Below are positions 9,372-18,276 of a stretch of DNA of 64,000 nucleotides, one piece after another (the stretch's first letter is position 1; each line of letters begins with the position of its first letter). The position numbers and the translations under genes were made by a program. The notes beneath the pieces were generated by a model that had not been told where the DNA came from, did not search any database, and saw only the letters and a program-made list of their open reading frames with translations. Origin of the DNA: Pseudalkalibacillus sp052246725 (GTDB lineage Bacteria; Bacillota; Bacilli; Bacillales; Fictibacillaceae); NCBI GenBank assembly GCA_052246725.1, contig JBQQCL010000004.1; one strand, written 5' to 3'.

Positions 9372-10147
9372 TATCGACCACCTAACAGTCTCATCATTTT
9401 CCTCATAGCCTCAAGCATTTCGATATTCAACGAGTTGACCATCTGGAAAATGACTGGAATGACAAGCAATAAAACCACGAAACTGACGAAGATTTTCAAG
9501 GGCAGTCCAACAATGAATACATTCACTTGCGGTACTGTCCGTGAAATGATTCCAAGAGCCAGGTCGACGAGAAACAGACATCCAACCACTGGAATTGCCA
9601 TCTGAAAAGCGATATAGAACATCTTGATCACAGTATCCGCTACTAACCTAGCAACATTCCCATCTCCGAATATGAAAGCCCATCGGTCGATTGGTGCAAA
9701 TTGATAACTTTGATAGATTCCATTCAGGAACATATGATGGGCATCAATCGTTAGCAAGAACAATATTGCGAATATATATAGGAACCTCCCAATGAGAGGT
9801 GTCTGGATACCTGTTTGCGGGTCGAATACATTCGCAATCGCAAATCCCATTTGTAAATCGATGAAACCTCCTGCTACTTGTAACCCATATAAGAGGATCG
9901 AAGCGACGAAACCGATGCTTAATCCAATCATCAATTCCTTCATCACGAGAAGGATGAACTCACCATTCAAAGCAACCATAGGCGCCTGCAATGTCGTAAA
10001 GATGAAAAAAGAAAACACGACTGAGAATCCAATCTTATGTATGACAGGAATGTTCCGATAAGAGAATATCGGTACGGTTGCCATAAATGCAGTAACCCTC
10101 ACGAGAACCAATAAGAAAGAAGGAATGCTATTTACAAACTCCACCAT
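9371..10147 (-). CDS. fliR: FliR, flagellar export gate subunit
   Basis: FliR is one of the FliPQR proteins that form the helical export channel at the centre of the basal body. The 258-aa protein is strongly hydrophobic with about six membrane segments and contains VRVTAFMATVPIFSYRNIP near the N-terminus, typical of the FliR/SpaR/YscT family. Length matches B. subtilis FliR (259 aa). It follows fliQ after 3 bp and abuts flhB. Confidence 0.96.
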   Translation of the reverse strand: MVEFVNSIPSFLLVLVRVTAFMATVPIFSYRNIPVIHKIGFSVVFSFFIFTTLQAPMVALNGEFILLVMKELMIGLSIGFVASILLYGLQVAGGFIDLQMGFAIANVFDPQTGIQTPLIGRFLYIFAILFLLTIDAHHMFLNGIYQSYQFAPIDRWAFIFGDGNVARLVADTVIKMFYIAFQMAIPVVGCLFLVDLALGIISRTVPQVNVFIVGLPLKIFVSFVVLLLVIPVIFQMVNSLNIEMLEAMRKMMRLLGGR

Positions 10148-10150
10148 ACG

Positions 10151-10423
10151 CTACAAACCTATGTAATTATTGATATTGCTGTATAGTTCATGGGTGAAAG
10201 TCACCATTTGGGTCAACATCCAGGGTCCGAAGAAAATCAGTGAAACAAGCACAGCTACAATTTTCGGAATGAAAGCCAAAGTCTGCTCTTGAATTTGCGT
10301 AGTGGCCTGAAAGATACTGACGAACAGTCCGACCGCAAGTGCCAATATCAGAAGCGGACCACTGATGATTAATGTAGTGTACACCCCTTTTTCAGCAAGG
10401 GAAATAACGAATTGTGAGTCCAT
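10151..10423 (-). CDS. fliQ: FliQ, flagellar export gate subunit
   Basis: This is a small integral membrane subunit of the FliPQR channel. The 90-aa product has two hydrophobic helices (about residues 14-36 and 52-72) separated by the conserved FQATTQIQEQTLAFIPK loop, the family hallmark. It sits between fliP and fliR with short spacers, as in nearly all flagellar operons. Confidence 0.96.
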   Translation of the reverse strand: MDSQFVISLAEKGVYTTLIISGPLLILALAVGLFVSIFQATTQIQEQTLAFIPKIVAVLVSLIFFGPWMLTQMVTFTHELYSNINNYIGL

Positions 10424-10445
10424 TGAACGAACACCTTCTCATCTA

Positions 10446-11126
10446 TTAATAACTCTCCAGCAGTGATTGGACGATCAAATACCAACCATCGACAAGGACG
10501 AACAACAATATCTTAAACGGTAATGAAATCATCACAGGAGGAAGCATCATCATCCCCATTGCCATCAGCACACTCGCGACGACCATATCAATGACTAGAA
10601 ACGGTACGAAGATCATGAATCCCATCTGGAATGCCGTCTTCAACTCACTTATGGCGAATGCCGGTACCAAAGTCGTCAGAGGGATATCCTCAACACTTTC
10701 CGGTCGTTCCTCTCCTGTATAATTCATGAATAATGCCAGATCTTTTTGTCGAGTGTGTTTTGCCATGAATTCTTTCATTGGCATACTTGCTCGATCCATC
10801 GCTTCATCTTGAGAAATTTCACCTTCCATGAACGGTGTGATCGCTTGTTCGTTCACATCGGATAGGATTGGTCCCATAATGAAGAATGTCAGGAATAAAG
10901 CGAGTCCTATCAGAACCTGGTTAGGCGGCATTTGTTGTGTAGCAAGACCATTCCGGACAAAGGAAAGCACGATGATGATCCTCGTAAACGAAGTCATCAA
11001 TACGAGAAATGCCGGGGCAAGGGAAAGGACAGTCATCAGGACTAACAGCCGAACTGTAGTAGCGACATTTTCTGGATCATTGTTGAACAGTTCATTACTG
11101 ATACCTGGTAGTTCAATCATGGTCAT
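10446..11126 (-). CDS. fliP: FliP, flagellar export gate subunit
   Basis: FliP forms the main ring of the export channel. The 226-aa protein carries the FliP/SctR core: VRLLVLMTVLSLAPAFLVLM and SFTRIIIVLSFVRNGLATQ early, and the late helix with DMVVASVLMAMGMMMLPP. The N-terminus lacks an obvious long cleavable signal, as is common in Bacillus FliP. Its start overlaps the fliO 3' end by 14 bp. Confidence 0.96.
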   Translation of the reverse strand: MTMIELPGISNELFNNDPENVATTVRLLVLMTVLSLAPAFLVLMTSFTRIIIVLSFVRNGLATQQMPPNQVLIGLALFLTFFIMGPILSDVNEQAITPFMEGEISQDEAMDRASMPMKEFMAKHTRQKDLALFMNYTGEERPESVEDIPLTTLVPAFAISELKTAFQMGFMIFVPFLVIDMVVASVLMAMGMMMLPPVMISLPFKILLFVLVDGWYLIVQSLLESY

Positions 11127-11775
11127 GCCCCTTCTTCTTTAAAGACTCCATCAACGCATTGCGGTTTTGTTTCGTATCACTCAGCTGTTTCTTCAAAATC
11201 CCTTGAAAGTTCGTTTTGTCAGAGTTATCTCGGTTGTTCCATAACGAACTGATCCATCCGGCTAAGCCATTCATTTTTTCTGACCCAGTCATTTGTGTCT
11301 CATTGGTTGCCATCAATGCTTCGATTTCTTTTTCGTCTTCAATCTCTTTGATCAATTCGACGTTATCCCCAACACCCACGACAAGTATCCGATTTCCCAC
11401 TTTTACCAACTGGACGGAACGTTGATTTCCAAGCATCGCTCCACCAAGTGTCTGGATTCCTTTTCCTTGATGGATCACCTGTGTGCGTTTATGCAACAGC
11501 TTCAAAACAAGTACCATAAGCCCGACTACCAATGCCAGCGCAAAGAGTACTTTCATCATGGTCGCGAATGTGGATGGTCCTGAGTCTGGTTCGGAGGCAC
11601 TCACTGTATTTTCTTTTTCTTCCGGCACCTCTTTTCCACTTTCGTTATAACACTCGGAAACAGATTTCCCTTCGCATCCTTCAGGTGAATTGTCGGTATT
11701 GGCAGAAATGTACGATGGTCCACCGAATAAAAGGAATCCTATCATAAGGACCAATATGTTTGTTTTCCAATTCAC
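11113..11775 (-). CDS. fliO: FliO (FliZ), flagellar export-gate assembly factor
   Basis: FliO is a bitopic membrane protein that stabilises FliP during gate assembly; it is called FliZ in B. subtilis. From a GTG at 11775 the product is 220 aa: a signal-like hydrophobic N-terminus (ILVLMIGFLLFGG), an extracytoplasmic acidic stretch with two Cys (CEGKSVSECYN), one membrane helix (MKVLFALALVVGLMVLVLKLL), and a cytosolic FliO domain (GNRILVVGVGDNVELI). The GTG is preferred over an upstream ATG that would overlap cheY by 32 bp, because AAGG lies 8 nt before it. Confidence 0.88.
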   Translation of the reverse strand: MNWKTNILVLMIGFLLFGGPSYISANTDNSPEGCEGKSVSECYNESGKEVPEEKENTVSASEPDSGPSTFATMMKVLFALALVVGLMVLVLKLLHKRTQVIHQGKGIQTLGGAMLGNQRSVQLVKVGNRILVVGVGDNVELIKEIEDEKEIEALMATNETQMTGSEKMNGLAGWISSLWNNRDNSDKTNFQGILKKQLSDTKQNRNALMESLKKKGHDHD

Positions 11776-11788
11776 AAGTGACACCTTC

Positions 11789-12154
11789 TTAGGCTTCAAG
11801 TGTTTTCTTGATCGCTTCAATGACGCGCTCCGCTTGAAACGGCTTTACGATGAAGTCTTTCGCCCCAGCTTGGATTGCATCAATGACCATCGCTTGTTGT
11901 CCCATTGCAGAACACATGATTACCTTCGCGTCAGAATTCAAAGCACGGATCTCTTTCAATGCTGTGATTCCATCCATTTCCGGCATCGTAATATCCATCG
12001 TCACAAGATCAGGTGTATGTTCTTTATACAATTCAACCGCTTGTGCGCCATCACTTGCTTCACCTACTACATCGAATCCATTCTTTGTAAGGATATCTTT
12101 GATCATCATTCGCATGAATGCTGCATCGTCTACAATTAAAATACGGTTTGCCAT
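11789..12154 (-). CDS. cheY: CheY, chemotaxis response regulator
   Basis: CheY-P binds the flagellar switch and sets rotation direction. The product is a 121-aa single receiver domain with acidic residues Asp9-Asp10, phospho-acceptor Asp54 (VTMDITMPEMDG), and the conserved Lys in FIVKPF. There is no output domain. It is placed between fliY, which encodes a CheY-P phosphatase in the C ring, and fliO, exactly as in B. subtilis. AGGGGGAACGAAAC precedes the ATG. Confidence 0.97.
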   Translation of the reverse strand: MANRILIVDDAAFMRMMIKDILTKNGFDVVGEASDGAQAVELYKEHTPDLVTMDITMPEMDGITALKEIRALNSDAKVIMCSAMGQQAMVIDAIQAGAKDFIVKPFQAERVIEAIKKTLEA

Positions 12155-12178
12155 GTTTCGTTCCCCCTGAAAATAGTC

Positions 12179-13324
12179 TTATTGTAATTTTTCTAATCGA
12201 TCTCTCTGGCTGATTATCTCTGTTACTCTTACACCGAAGTTCTCATCAATGACAACAACTTCCCCTTTTGCGATCAATTTCTGATTGACCAGGATATCGA
12301 CCGGCTCCCCAGCCAGCTTGTCCAATTCGATGATCGAACCATGTGATAATTCCAAAATATCTTTGACGGCTCGTTTCGTCCGGCCAAGTTCCACGGTGAC
12401 CTGTAATGGAATATCCAACAACATGTTAAGGTTCCGTTGGTCCACCGAAACAGATTCATTAGGAGCGAAATCTGTAAAAGCCGCTGGATGGACATTTGCG
12501 TTACGCTGATTCGTATAAGACGGTTCAATTTGCTCTCTTTCACTCTGTTGATGTGTTAACCCTGCAGTTTGATGGTTTTCTGGTACCATAGACGGTGCTG
12601 ATTGCTCAGGTTCTTCATAAGCGGGTTCTTCGTTCAGGGCACCATTACCGCTTTCTGGATTCATTAACTGATCTACAAGCTCTTTTCCGAAATGCAGCGG
12701 TACAAGCTGCATGATATTCGAATCGATCAAATCCCCGACTTTTAATTTGAATGAGACTTTCACAAGAACATCATCTTTCGGAATATTGTCCGTCCCTTCA
12801 TCTGCATTCACATCCATCAAATCAATGGTTGGTGGAGAAATATCGACTCGCTTATTGAACACTGTCGACATCGATGTGGATGCTGATCCCATCATCTGAT
12901 TCATCGCTTCTTGCACTGCACTCAAGTGAAGTTCTCCCAACTCACCATGTGGATTCGTACCGTCACCACCAAGCATGAGATCTGCAATGATCTGCGCGTC
13001 TGAAGTCTTGATCACAAGCAAATTCGATCCATCAAAACCTTCCGTATAGCTTACCAACACAGCTACATGAGGCTTCGGAAATTCATCAGAAAGCTTGTTC
13101 CGTTCCACAATCGAAACATTCGGTGTTGTAATTTCAACCTTCTGATTCAGAAGTGTGGACAATGCAGTCGCCGCACTTCCGAACGAGATGTTCCCGACCT
13201 CTCCGATCGCATCTCTCTCAATGTTTGTTAACAGTTCTTCATTCGTTTCCTCTTTTGGACTTTCTTTTCCGCCATTCAATAAAGCGTCGATTTCTTCTTG
13301 GGAAAGCATGCCATCACTCATCAT
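12179..13324 (-). CDS. fliY: FliY, C-ring protein with CheC-type phosphatase and FliN domains
   Basis: FliY combines a CheY-P phosphatase with the FliN-like switch domain of Gram-positive C rings. From the ATG at 13324 the protein is 381 aa: a CheY-P-binding N-terminal peptide (MLSQEEIDALLNGG), a CheC-like region with two active sites that each keep E-x2-N-x22-P (GEVGN and VQEAMN), an acidic/Gln-rich linker (about 220-285), and a C-terminal SpoA/FliN domain (LDIPLQVTVELGRTK). GGGGA lies about 6 nt before this ATG; the frame extends a few codons further upstream without a ribosome site. It overlaps fliM by 11 bp. Confidence 0.94.
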   Translation of the reverse strand: MMSDGMLSQEEIDALLNGGKESPKEETNEELLTNIERDAIGEVGNISFGSAATALSTLLNQKVEITTPNVSIVERNKLSDEFPKPHVAVLVSYTEGFDGSNLLVIKTSDAQIIADLMLGGDGTNPHGELGELHLSAVQEAMNQMMGSASTSMSTVFNKRVDISPPTIDLMDVNADEGTDNIPKDDVLVKVSFKLKVGDLIDSNIMQLVPLHFGKELVDQLMNPESGNGALNEEPAYEEPEQSAPSMVPENHQTAGLTHQQSEREQIEPSYTNQRNANVHPAAFTDFAPNESVSVDQRNLNMLLDIPLQVTVELGRTKRAVKDILELSHGSIIELDKLAGEPVDILVNQKLIAKGEVVVIDENFGVRVTEIISQRDRLEKLQ

Positions 13325-14309
13325 TAAAGTCCCCTTTCTCGTAAGCATCAATAATTTGGATCGCCATTTGATTTTTTACCTTACCGGGTTGTCCGATAAA
13401 TTTATTTTTCCCTTGTACATTGATCGTCAATGGCTCTGAAATTTTCTGATCTAACTCTAAAACGTCATTGTTCGATAACGAAAGGAATTCCTGGACTGAG
13501 ATCTGGCACCTGCCGAGCTCAGCGGTGAGGGGCAGCATAGCTGTCTTCACCCTGCTCTCCAGCTTTTCGACTTCTTCAGGCAGTCTTTCACGCTGCTTGT
13601 TCTGCATCCAATGATGTACAGACAGCTTAGGAATGATGGGTTCTAATACGACATGCGGCAGGCAAATATTGATCATCCCGCTTGTTTCCCCGATTGTAGT
13701 CGTCAACGAAATGACAACAACAGTTTCATTCGGTGAAACCATCTGAAGGAATTGAGGGTTTACTTCAAAATCCAGCATCTCGGGTTCCACATCAATGATC
13801 GTCCCCCATGCTTCACCGAAACAATCCAAAGCACGGTCAAAGAGCTGGTTCATGATCCTCGTCTCAATTTCTGTCAAACTATCAACCTTGTTCATTCCTT
13901 TTCCTTGCCCGCCCAAGACCCTGTCGAGCATCGCATAGGCAATGTTCGGGTTGACCTCGATCAGCAGGCGCCCATCCAAAGGCGGTGCCTCGAACAAATT
14001 CAGGATGGTCATTTTAGGGACGGATCGAATGAACTCTTCATATGGAACCTGGTCTACCGAAGCTACTGATATTTGGACGTATGTACGAAGCTGGGCAGAA
14101 AAGTATGTAGTCAATAAACGAGCATAATTTTCATGTATCCGGCTCAGGCTCCTCACTTGATCTTTTGAAAACCTTAGTGCTCTTTTGAAGTCATACACTT
14201 TCACTTTCTTTTCTGCTTCTTCTTTTTTTAGTTCCTCAGCATCCATTTCTCCAGTGGATATCGCTGATAATAATGCGTCAATTTCGTTTTGGGAGAGTAC
14301 ATCTGCCAA
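13314..14309 (-). CDS. fliM: FliM, flagellar switch protein
   Basis: FliM is the C-ring subunit that binds CheY-P. The protein is 331 aa with the N-terminal CheY-binding peptide VLSQNEIDALLSAISTG, the CheC-like middle domain and a C-terminal SpoA domain (LGRCQISVQEFLSLSNNDVLELD). The start is best read as TTG at 14309, because GAGGTGAGG lies at proper distance before it; the longer GTG at 14318 overlaps that ribosome site. The resulting length agrees with B. subtilis FliM (332 aa). The 3' end overlaps fliY. Confidence 0.93.
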   Translation of the reverse strand: MADVLSQNEIDALLSAISTGEMDAEELKKEEAEKKVKVYDFKRALRFSKDQVRSLSRIHENYARLLTTYFSAQLRTYVQISVASVDQVPYEEFIRSVPKMTILNLFEAPPLDGRLLIEVNPNIAYAMLDRVLGGQGKGMNKVDSLTEIETRIMNQLFDRALDCFGEAWGTIIDVEPEMLDFEVNPQFLQMVSPNETVVVISLTTTIGETSGMINICLPHVVLEPIIPKLSVHHWMQNKQRERLPEEVEKLESRVKTAMLPLTAELGRCQISVQEFLSLSNNDVLELDQKISEPLTINVQGKNKFIGQPGKVKNQMAIQIIDAYEKGDFNDE

Positions 14310-14345
14310 GAGCCTCACCTCTTTTCTGTTGTAATTCTCAGCTTT

Positions 14346-14780
14346 TTATTGGACAACTTTTTCAGTAGTGAACACTCGGATAACCTTACCGCTATCAAGA
14401 AACTCATTGATCGTCTTTTGCAGGCTGGATTCCAGGTTTGCAATACCTTCAGGACCCTGTAGTTCGTCGGATTTCGTTCCAGAAAGCTGATAGATGATCG
14501 AATTCTTCACCTGGAACATCCTGGTCTCCAGTTCTTTCTTCGCTTTCGAGTTATCTACTTGGATTCGGAATGCCATCTTCGCAAACCCTGTATCTTCGAG
14601 GTTGGTCATGATCTGTTCAGTATCGACAGAAAGATCCTTCAATTCATTGGCTGATAGCTCATTAGAAGCTTTGACCTCATCTTTAGAGGATAGATTCATA
14701 TAAAGCACTACACCCGCTACAGCAACAATGGAAATAGCTGTAATCATAACCAGCATGGTTTTGACGAGGTTGTTTTTCAC
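14346..14780 (-). CDS. fliL: FliL, basal-body/stator-associated membrane protein
   Basis: FliL is a single-pass membrane protein around the stator that supports motor torque. The 144-aa product has a short cytosolic N-terminus, one membrane helix (MLVMITAISIVAVAGVVLYM) and a periplasm-facing FliL domain ending with IANLESSLQKTINEFLDSGKV. It starts 2 bp after the swrD stop and precedes fliM, the normal order. Confidence 0.94.
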   Translation of the reverse strand: MKNNLVKTMLVMITAISIVAVAGVVLYMNLSSKDEVKASNELSANELKDLSVDTEQIMTNLEDTGFAKMAFRIQVDNSKAKKELETRMFQVKNSIIYQLSGTKSDELQGPEGIANLESSLQKTINEFLDSGKVIRVFTTEKVVQ

Positions 14781-14782
14781 GA

Positions 14783-14995
14783 CTAATCATCCTCCTTTTG
14801 CTTCGGCAATCCTAGAATCGAGATTTCCTTATAAAACTTGTTAACTGCTTCCTGAACTTCATAAATCCCTTCTTTCACCACAAATTTCCTGCCATTTGTA
14901 AGGGTGATCGTCGTATCGGGAAATGCTTGTACCTGTTCGATATAAATGGCATTCAATGTAAAGGTTTGTCCATTCAATTTGGTGAGTTGGATCAT
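14783..14995 (-). CDS. swrD: SwrD (FlbD family), small flagellar power/swarming protein
   Basis: The 70-aa protein matches the FlbD/SwrD family: it begins MIQLTKLNGQTFTLNAIYIE and continues VQAFPDTTITLTNGRKFVV, the family pattern of a short all-beta protein. In B. subtilis SwrD raises flagellar torque for swarming, and the gene lies between flgE and fliL, as here. It is placed downstream of the hook gene by about 40 bp. Confidence 0.92.
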   Translation of the reverse strand: MIQLTKLNGQTFTLNAIYIEQVQAFPDTTITLTNGRKFVVKEGIYEVQEAVNKFYKEISILGLPKQKEDD

Positions 14996-15036
14996 GTTAT
15001 GTGGGGCTAGTCAGTGCCAGCCCCTTTCACCTCACT

Positions 15037-15840
15037 TTATCTCTTTAAATTGACGAGCTCCTGAAGGATTTCATCTGATGTCGTGATGATACGAGTATTC
15101 GCCTGGAAACCACGCTGTGCCACGATCATTTCGGTAAACTCTTCAGAAAGATCCACGTTGGACATTTCTAAAGCTCCAGCTACGATTTCACCAGCCCCAT
15201 CTTCACCTGGAGTTGCTAAGGCATTTACATCAACTTCACCAGAGTTGGTAGTTTGTTGGTAAAGGTTGGATCCAACCTTTTCAAGTCCTCCGTTATTAGC
15301 GAATTTCGCTATTCCTATTTGTCCAGCTTCTGTTACTTCACCACTAGTAGCATCAATATAATTAACCGTCCCATTATTACCGATACTGAAGCTTTCTGCA
15401 TCTACAGGGATATTAATTGGCTGACCAGCTGTATCTAACAATTTCAATCCATCAGAGTTGACTAAGTCTCCCTTTTGATCTAAATAAAAGTTTCCTGCAC
15501 GAGTATAGAAACTATTCGTCTCATCTCCAACAACGAAAAATCCATCTCCAGATAATGCAAGGTCGAGCGGTCGTCCTGTCGTTTGCAGGCTTCCTTGTGT
15601 ATGGATCGTATCGATGGTTGAAAGCTGTGAACCCAGACCTACCTGTTTCGGGTTGACCCCGCCTCGGTTATCATTCGGAGCACTCGCCCCTGAAATTTGC
15701 TGTGACACCAGATCCTTGAAAGTCGTTCTCCCTTTTTTGAATCCATATGTATTCACGTTTGCGATATTGTTCCCCAACACATCTAACTTGGATTGGAAGT
15801 TTTTCATTCCACTGATTCCAGAGTACATTGAACGTAACAT
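15037..15840 (-). CDS. flgE: FlgE, flagellar hook protein (short Bacillus type; FlgG-like)
   Basis: This is the hook subunit of the Bacillus type, about 265 aa and formerly annotated as FlgG. The 267-aa protein has the flagellar rod/hook N-terminal motif (SMYSGISGMKNFQSKLDVLGNNIANVNTYG, residues about 4-33), the SGDGFFVVGD segment of the FlgE/F/G domain, and a C-terminal coiled motif (ALEMSNVDLSEEFTEMI and QRGFQANTRII) that packs with the N-terminus. AGAGGGGAT precedes the ATG. Distal rod FlgG paralogues are not in this window. Confidence 0.93.
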   Translation of the reverse strand: MLRSMYSGISGMKNFQSKLDVLGNNIANVNTYGFKKGRTTFKDLVSQQISGASAPNDNRGGVNPKQVGLGSQLSTIDTIHTQGSLQTTGRPLDLALSGDGFFVVGDETNSFYTRAGNFYLDQKGDLVNSDGLKLLDTAGQPINIPVDAESFSIGNNGTVNYIDATSGEVTEAGQIGIAKFANNGGLEKVGSNLYQQTTNSGEVDVNALATPGEDGAGEIVAGALEMSNVDLSEEFTEMIVAQRGFQANTRIITTSDEILQELVNLKR

Positions 15841-15977
15841 CTTTAAAAATCCCCTCTCAATTTTAGGTGTGCTGCCTCAGTCAGTCAGCAGCATCAGAGC
15901 TTCCTATCGGTCCAGCTCTATTTAGTAATAAGATTAATAAGATAAAGTTAAATTTGAGGATTATCAGAACCAAGAAT

Positions 15978-16105
15978 TTCGAGGCACGGCAGTCACGAAG
16001 ACCGGAGTGACGAGCAATGCTCACCTACTCGCTACGAGTTGCGCCAAGGAAGCCAGTTATTAGGCTCTACTTTAAGACGCAGGCGCATAGTATCTATCGA
16101 TAATC
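15978..16105 (+). repeat. Dispersed element D, copy 2; fills the flgE upstream gap
   Basis: The 325-bp gap between flgE and the next gene holds a second copy of the element seen at 8041-8236. Shared blocks are gaggcacg/aaggcacg, ACCGGAGTGACGAGCAAT, CGAGTTGCGCCAAGGAAGC and AGACGCAGGCGCATA. Within it ACTCG-cta-CGAGT and GAGC-aat-GCTC-type short hairpins can form. Towards 16126-16148 a CCGG...CCGG stem follows. No gene is seen in the gap. Confidence 0.7.
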
Positions 16106-16165
16106 TGAGTGACAACGTAACAAAGAAATTCGCCGGTGATGGTAACCGGAATAATTTAACTCTCC

Positions 16166-16540
16166 TTAATAATTCAAGACAATCGCACCATTAATATTTG
16201 TGAAAATATGATCTGAAGCTTCGTCTCTATTCATCGCGGTTATGACGGTATTATTCGTCGTATTGACGACTAGTGCCGCTTCTCCAACCAATACGAGCGA
16301 ATCCTTGATCCCCTTATGTTTCGCTTCGGTTATCTTCTCGTTGATTCGTTCCCAGGTAGGTTGTTCGATCCTGATGTTCCGCTCTGCTAATCTAGCATTC
16401 GCGTGCTTGGAAACCTTCAAATCTTGTACCTGGCTATGGAGAAGGTGTTGAAAATTGGTCCTGATCTGTTCCTTCTTATTGATCACTTTGTTCCTTGGTG
16501 GTATCGACGAAGTGATCGGTGGTTGATAAACTCGTTGCAT
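16166..16540 (-). CDS. Flagellar operon protein of the TIGR02530 family
   Basis: The 124-aa protein is of unproven function. It has the recognisable family core VSKHANARLAERNIRI followed by WERINEKITEAKHKGIKDSL and VLVGEAALVVN, seen in small proteins coded between flgD and flgE in many Firmicutes. Nothing indicates membrane insertion or secretion. The start is preceded by AGGTGATC. It lies 23 bp after flgD. A hook-assembly role is only inferred from position. Confidence 0.88.
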   Translation of the reverse strand: MQRVYQPPITSSIPPRNKVINKKEQIRTNFQHLLHSQVQDLKVSKHANARLAERNIRIEQPTWERINEKITEAKHKGIKDSLVLVGEAALVVNTTNNTVITAMNRDEASDHIFTNINGAIVLNY

Positions 16541-16563
16541 CTGATCACCTCTTTTCTTTTTTC

Positions 16564-17004
16564 TTACGCTGATAATGTGATGATCTGACTTGGTGATAGT
16601 TTCGTTCCATCCGTCAATTCGATTTTGGTTTCACCTTTATCGAAATGGACCTTGGCAACCTCACCTGTCAAAGTCGTTTCTACCGGTTGGCCATCTTCAT
16701 TTGACTTATCGATCCAGGTGATTTCCTTGCCGATCAATTGACTGTACTGCAGGAGCTGACCATTATTCTGATGTGAAACCCAGTTCTGTAACGTATCATT
16801 CATATTGACCATCTGTTCAAGGCTTGAGAATGAGGCCATTTGGCTGATGAATTCACGATCCTCCATCGGATTTAAAGGATCCTGGTTTGCTAATTGCGCG
16901 ATCAGGATTTTCAGAAAATCATCTTTGCCGAGATTCGTGTTGCCCGTCTGCCTCAACTGAGCGCGATCCGGGAGCATTAAGCTTTGGTCGATTTTAGCTT
17001 CCAT
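16564..17004 (-). CDS. flgD: FlgD, hook-cap (hook scaffolding) protein
   Basis: FlgD caps the growing hook and is needed for FlgE polymerisation. The 146-aa protein contains the conserved N-terminal core LGKDDFLKILIAQLANQDPLNPMEDREFISQMA (about residues 24-56) followed by FSSLEQMVNMN. It is short because, as in other Bacillus FlgD proteins, it lacks the large C-terminal Ig-like part of the enterobacterial proteins; a small beta region with GEVAKVHFDKGETKIELTDG remains. It follows fliK closely. Confidence 0.94.
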   Translation of the reverse strand: MEAKIDQSLMLPDRAQLRQTGNTNLGKDDFLKILIAQLANQDPLNPMEDREFISQMASFSSLEQMVNMNDTLQNWVSHQNNGQLLQYSQLIGKEITWIDKSNEDGQPVETTLTGEVAKVHFDKGETKIELTDGTKLSPSQIITLSA

Positions 17005-17009
17005 CGATA

Positions 17010-18248
17010 TTACACCTCCTCATCGATTCCCATTTCCTTCAATAGTTGCTCGAAAGAACCTTGATTTTCTTCATCGTTTTTATGCTCTTGTTCCTGCGTA
17101 TGTTCTTCACTTGAAGATTGTTGGTTCTCGCGTTCTTGATCATCACTCATCCAATCAGGCGTATGGCTGCTGATTTCAATTTTATCGATGGTGATATTCT
17201 GACCCTGTAATGAATGTCGTAATTGATGCAGATTCGTTTCAATCAATTCCTTTGCCTGTACAGTTGAAGCGATGATTTTAGCTGCGATCTCTCCATTTCT
17301 TTGGACAATCTGGATATCGAGTGACCCAAGATTCTCAGGGAAGAGTTTAATGCTGAGCTGTGTACTGCCATTCGGAAGTGTCATGATCCTTCCCCGATTC
17401 AACAACTTTGCAAGTTCATTTCCGAACTGCGTAGATGGTGTATGCTCTTGCGGTGCATGCAGTATGAATTGTTCAACTTTACTCATGTTCGTTGGACTTG
17501 TCACACTAAAAAGCCCTGATGTAGTACCCCCTTCAGACTTCGGAAGTTGGACTCCGATCTCCTGACCCCCTGTATTCCCGGCAGGTGCTGCAGGCTGATT
17601 TTTCATTTGTAAAAACATCGACTGATTGAAATTCTTGCTAGTCATTTTCTGTTCATTCGTTGGCGCTGTTGTATTTCCAGTGCTTTGTTGTGCCGCTTTC
17701 CCTTGCAGATCCATCAACATCTGTTTCAAATTGTGTTGCTGAGGTAAAGTGTGTGCAGCATCATTTTTCATCAGGAACTTTATGAACTCTTGCAGACGTC
17801 CCTCAGGTTTCATGTTTCCTTTTAAAAGTTGAGGATCGTTCTGCTGAAGAAGTTCAAGCACTGGCTTGTCCATTCCGCTTTGTTTCAGATCTTTGATAAC
17901 GTTCTGGTCATTTCCATGCTGTATTGGCTCGAGAATAGGCATCGTCTTCATCAGGTTCTTCAGCAAAGGCGGAGGGATTTGTTGACTATCTGATAGTTCA
18001 GTTTGTAATTGCCCGATCAGTTCTTCAAGACTCAAATCTGTTCCATTCAGATCATTCAACTCGTCACGGAATTTTTCTAGCTGATTCAGCAATTGCTCAC
18101 TCGTCATCTCTTCCTGTTGTTGATTCAATCCAAGCGCTTCAGCAACAACTTTACCGAAGGCTCCTTCTCCAACTTTCGTGTTTGTTTGTGCTGTTTTTGA
18201 ACCAGAGAACATTTGTGTGTTCATCAACATGTTTGCTACGATTGTCAT
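17010..18248 (-). CDS. fliK: FliK, hook-length control protein
   Basis: FliK is the secreted ruler that tells FlhB to switch export specificity. The start at 18248 is set by AAAGGAGGTGAAAAG just before the ATG, giving 412 aa. The N-terminal two thirds are low-complexity and rich in Gln, Asn, Pro and Thr (the ruler), and the C-terminal Flg_hook domain contains LFPENLGSLDIQIVQRNGEI and ITIDKIEIS. The tail is a charged Glu/Gln-rich stretch ending near MGIDEEV. Confidence 0.93.
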   Translation of the reverse strand: MTIVANMLMNTQMFSGSKTAQTNTKVGEGAFGKVVAEALGLNQQQEEMTSEQLLNQLEKFRDELNDLNGTDLSLEELIGQLQTELSDSQQIPPPLLKNLMKTMPILEPIQHGNDQNVIKDLKQSGMDKPVLELLQQNDPQLLKGNMKPEGRLQEFIKFLMKNDAAHTLPQQHNLKQMLMDLQGKAAQQSTGNTTAPTNEQKMTSKNFNQSMFLQMKNQPAAPAGNTGGQEIGVQLPKSEGGTTSGLFSVTSPTNMSKVEQFILHAPQEHTPSTQFGNELAKLLNRGRIMTLPNGSTQLSIKLFPENLGSLDIQIVQRNGEIAAKIIASTVQAKELIETNLHQLRHSLQGQNITIDKIEISSHTPDWMSDDQERENQQSSSEEHTQEQEHKNDEENQGSFEQLLKEMGIDEEV

Positions 18249-18276
18249 CTTTTCACCTCCTTTCAATAGATGAACA

